A stretch of DNA of 64,000 bases, taken from contig OU744730.1 of NCBI GenBank assembly GCA_916613615.1, positions 22,012,406-22,076,405 of the forward strand, in the 5' to 3' direction. Below are positions 60,163 to 64,000 of this stretch, one piece after another. Source of the stretch: Steromphala cineraria. Its lineage: Eukaryota > Mollusca > Gastropoda > Trochida > Trochidae. Every line of letters begins with the position of its first letter. Position 1 is the stretch's first letter. The position numbers were made by a program, and so were the translations under genes. A model generated the notes under the pieces. It had not been told where the DNA came from. It made no database searches and saw nothing but the letters and a program-made list of their open reading frames with translations.

Positions 60163-61660
60163 AACAAGAAATATCATTTCCTAGATTTATGATCTGATTC
60201 ACTTTTTTGAGGATTATCAATATGATATTGATGATCTACAGACCATCACAATTTAGTGAAAAACCATTCATGATGCATCTACGTAAGGATTTTTCTCTTA
60301 AGAAAACTGAGTGACATGTTCTCTTTAAAACAAACATAAATTTCCTAGATTTTCTAAGCTGTTTCACCCTTGGAATTATTAATTGTAATAATTCACAAGG
60401 GGATGCCTCTATAGAACTGCAGTTTTATTGTAAGACATAATGATGAAACATTCAATAAAGCCTCTGATTAAAGGGCCCATGGTACCATTATTCGATAGCT
60501 GGCAGGTTTATCCGGCCGAGTAATGAGATCAACACTAGGGGTTCTTACACAAACTCCCTGTTAAGGGCTTATCTCAAATAATAACTCTTCTGATTGAGAA
60601 GACAAGAAAACACATAAGGAAAAAGAGATATTGATCTCGATATTTTACGGCCCAACAAAAGCAGTTTTCATGAAGCTCTCCTCTGAATCTAATAAGACAT
60701 TTCCATGGTTAATTTCTCCATTATGTAGTTTAACCACGTCTAAAGCACCAATAAAAACATGCCCAAAGATGAGTTCATTATCAGAAGTATCCAATTTCAC
60801 ATAAAATTTTCTGGATGAGAGGAATTATTTTCTTGTTTATATAAGATAATCATTTAGCAGGTTTCTATGTTTTTGCACTCCGGAAGATGAAAGTCAAATT
60901 CTATTTTCATTATTATGAGGTCATTTTCTAATTTCATTTCTTCTTTGGTAAATGACAGATTCTTAATCATACATGCCTTAAATGGAGATTAATGGTTTGA
61001 AGTTGAATTCAAAGATCACAATTTTGCATGTTTGTAATTACGATATTCTTTCTGAAGAAATGACTTGCTATCATAGCAGTATAATTCATAATCAAATCAA
61101 TCTTTGTTGGACATTATTATGAAAGCCAAAAACAAAGTAGTGCCAATTATCCTCTGAAAGACATTTTTAACTCAAGTGAAATGAAAGCCACTTTCTTAAA
61201 GCAAATTATGGAAAGCATCCTTCAATAAAAATGTCACTCTATAAAAATTGAATCCATCCATACTATGCTGAATTTGCCTTAGATTTAGATTTAAACATAT
61301 TCATTCAAGTGAAAGGATTGGGTACAAGTAATCCAACGTAGTGAAACCCTCTCCTATTTTGCCTTAAAACCATTAAAACACTGAAAATATAATAAAATAA
61401 CAAACTAATAAAATGTGCATTCAGTAGCAAAAAAAATTGATGCTTACAATGTATTTTCCAATTTTTAAATATCCTCTGATAGCTAGTGAAAAAATTTAAA
61501 AATCTAAACTTTGAATTATCTATAACATGTTAAGAAGAGATAGATAACTTTTTAGCGTTACACATTGCTAATGGTTGAAATATTGCCCCGGCTGGACTTG
61601 ACATCAGATAACTGCTTCAATGTTATGTTTTTCTGTGTTCATATAAATCTAATAAGCATC
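60163..61660. other. Gene-poor AT-rich DNA
   Basis: Nothing firm was recognised. 60475-60660 is a GC-richer, complex stretch of unknown role. Confidence 0.4.
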
Positions 61661-62024
61661 TTAAAGGGGCAGTAGCATATGTTTTTTGATAATTATATAT
61701 TTTAAATTTTCACTGATAATTGTAAGTTAATGCTTAGTGTATTATTTTGACAGTGACAAACATCTCATTTCACAAACCAATCATCCATAGTCAGAGGACA
61801 AAGTTTAAATTCACATAAAATCCACTGGCGGCCATTTTTTGTGAACACCTTTAATTCATTTTGTGTAAGAAAAAGGAATCGCATGGCTAAACTTTACGTT
61901 ATATATTTGAATTATTACTGCTTCATTTAGTTTAAATACATTGTCTTTCAATTGGAACCATTAATTTTCATTTCCATGATATCGCCTTATATTCCCCCCT
62001 TAAAACGTGCTACTGCCCCTTTAT
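61661..62024 (-). mobile_element. MITE-A copy 5 (inverse orientation)
   Basis: TTAAAGGGGCAGTAGCATA and CGTGCTACTGCCCCT ends. The right flanking TTAA is mutated to TTAT. The body matches copy 4 and the reverse complement of copies 1-3. Confidence 0.9.
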
Positions 62025-63018
62025 GTGAAGCCTCAATACTGTTGCAGTCATTCTTATATCATGTCAGTGAAATTCTCTTGAAACCTACATAAACCAAAAG
62101 TTGCTGTACAGCAGATATATCAACAGCACATTTTTATCTTTCTCACCTTCAGTAATTACATTAAGTTTTCATGAATTTGATAACATTCTATAATGTTTAA
62201 TTTCAGGACATACATCATTTCTTAATTAAATCTTGCTGAGACTGATAATGATAGCATAATTTTGCTTTGGCCATTGAGTTTTGCCCTTGGCTGCTAAAGT
62301 TGTATTGTCTTCAAGATTTATGTCTTTAATGACTTTAAACCATCTGCCGATATCTTCTTTAAGAATAGAGCTCTTATTTTTTACAAAGATAATTTGAATA
62401 AAAAAGGTTTGTCTCTCTATTGGGCAAATCAGACATGTCGTACCGGCATGAAAAATATGAATTATATTTTAATTGTAGAAGATAAAAGATCTTGAATGAG
62501 GTTAATCTCCAGGAGGTGATGTTTCTATGAATATTCCGTCTATTTCAGACAAATGAATTATGAAAATAATATTCATTAATGAAGGAATAGGTTACTAGAA
62601 AAATCTTTGAGGCACAATAACGTTATTATAAGATTGTTACTGCTGATAATGTTGCTGTAAATTTGATTATAGACAGTATTATAGATTATTTCTTTTTAAA
62701 ATGGGAATATTTCTGGGTGTTTTTGGTTTAGATTCAATAGTATGTTCATAACCGTCCATTGCAAAACTTCTAATAGTTCGTAAATCACAAATTTTAAGCA
62801 CTTTTGTCCAAATATTGAAACGTTATTGGCATTGTTTGTTAAGTCAGATTTTTTACATCTTTGATATTTTGTCAAAATACTGAAGCTGTTTTTGTACAAT
62901 TTACATGTATACATAATCACCCTATTGTAAATTCATCATGACATTATATTATATTTCTGTATCCGGAGCGGTATTGATAAAAGCATTTGCTTGTTTACCA
63001 ATCCGGTTCCTGCTTTTT
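62025..63018. other. AT-rich DNA
   Basis: Nothing was recognised. Confidence 0.45.
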
Positions 63019-63655
63019 AGCTCATCTGGCCTGTAAGGCCCGATGGGCTTATGGCATGGCATGGTGTCCGGCGTCCGTCCGTCCGTCCGTAAGCTTTGTG
63101 GAATTTCGACTTCTTCTCCAGAACCATAAGGCCTAGAAAGCTGAAACTTTGTGTACAGACTCCTTGTCTAGTGAGGATTTAAAATTGTAGCTTTGGTGGC
63201 CCTGTGACCCCAAATAGGGTCACAGGGGTCACAACTTTAAAAACCTATTTTCATCTTCTTCTCCAGTTCCAAAAGGAGTAGAGAGTTAAAAATGATATGT
63301 GCAGACTCCTTGGACAATGGGGATTCTAATTTGTAACTTTGGTGACTCTGTGACCCCAAATAGGGTCACAGGGGTCACAACCTTATAAACCTATTTCAAG
63401 TTTCAAGTTCCAAAAGGTCTAGAGAGCTGAAACTATATGTGCAGACTCCTTGGCCAATGGGGATTCTAAATTGTAGATTTCGTGACCCCATGACCCCAAT
63501 TAGGGCAACAGGGGTCACAACCTTAAAAACTTATTTTCATCATCATCTTCAGTTCCAAAAGGTCTATTGAGCTGAAAGACTGCATGTAGACTCCTTGGGT
63601 CACAGGGGTCCAAATAGGGTCACAGGGGTCACAATCTTAAAAATCTATTTTTCTC
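63019..63655 (+). mobile_element. Helentron-like family 1, copy lacking a clear 3' end
   Basis: AGCTCATCTGGCC, GGGCTTATGGCATGGCATGG, a (GTCC)n run and about four monomers that shift from the TCCAGAACC to the TCCAGTTCC subtype. It stops without the GATGAGCT/hairpin terminus. Confidence 0.8.
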
Positions 63656-63854
63656 CATTAGATGACAGTCTATGGCAAATTTATTTCTCCTTGGATATTT
63701 TAGTGTGGACTTCTTTCACTGTCTATTATTGGCGATCTAGAAAGTGTTGAATAATAATAAATCATTTGGGTAAGGAAATTTATTCAGTAATCGTTACATT
63801 TGTTTTGAAATTATTTTTATAGGTTTTCTTGCAATAGGTAACAGTTTAATTTTT

Positions 63855-63926
63855 AGCTCATCTGGCCTGTATAAAGCAAACTTGATATGATGCCTGATGA
63901 GCTACAGAGCCAATGGCTCTATTTTT
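63855..63926 (+). mobile_element. 72-bp minimal copy of Helentron-like family 1
   Basis: 5' terminus AGCTCATCTGGCCTGTA is followed after about 20 unrelated bases by 3' terminus GCCTGATGAGCTACAGAGCC and AATGGCTCT with T run. Both termini and the hairpin are intact while the microsatellite and all monomers are gone. Confidence 0.8.
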
Positions 63927-64000
63927 TGGGGAAATAAATATGTTTAAACCAATATTAAAAGTTTCAACCGTTCTTTCACTTCACACATGATTGGTCATTT

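Overview
This is an AT-rich, intron-rich eukaryotic window, most likely from a lophotrochozoan and probably a bivalve mollusc. The evidence is small coding exons separated by kilobase introns, very few coding bases, and many non-autonomous transposable elements. Several of these have the bivalve 'pearl'/Helentron-associated plan: short inverted terminus, (GTCC)n microsatellite, 145-170 bp tandem monomers, 3' hairpin. Species was inferred from content only.

Genes. (1) 195-1834, plus strand: the last two coding exons of RELCH (KIAA1468), a Rab11/OSBP-binding LisH/HEAT protein. The rest of the gene lies upstream of the window. (2) 12712-17857, minus strand: a complete six-exon gene for a predicted 627-residue zinc-finger protein. 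It has a BCL11-type N-terminal C2HC knuckle, a BCL11-like first C2H2 finger, a long acidic linker and four C-terminal C2H2 fingers. All five introns are phase 1 and the reading frame closes exactly. RELCH and this gene are convergent. (3) 51560-51631, plus strand: a tentative first coding exon of 24 codons with a clean splice donor. If real, its gene continues past the window and the last 12 kb is first intron.

Layout. 1-12 kb: RELCH end, long 3' flank, scattered old repeats, and a promoter-like ETS/CCAAT cluster near 11.0-11.4 kb. 12-18.2 kb: the zinc-finger gene with two intronic MITEs, then its promoter. 18.6-24.2 kb: a 1.16 kb element ending in arrays of a GTCAAAAGGGCCGA motif, a nest of TTAA-flanked elements, a foldback and tRNA-like SINE remnants. 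25.77-26.41 kb: an inverted-repeat-bounded element built from an approximately 11-bp phased array of ACGAA. 27.3-33.5 kb: MITE-B, a TTAA element interrupted by a Helentron-like element with 145-bp monomers, and a second Helentron-like family with thirteen 170-bp monomers. 34-64 kb: mostly non-coding AT-rich DNA with MITEs, microsatellites, two SINEs, a third Helentron-like family and further copies of the first, including a 72-bp minimal copy.

No open reading frame for a transposase, reverse transcriptase, integrase or Rep/helicase was recognised, so every mobile element here would be moved in trans. No rRNA, intact tRNA, CRISPR array or viral gene was seen. Most annotated repeats have no gene function. 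The most unusual structures are the 11-bp phased ACGAA element, the convergent architecture of three unrelated Helentron-like families, and the BCL11-type module joined to a different C-terminal finger array.
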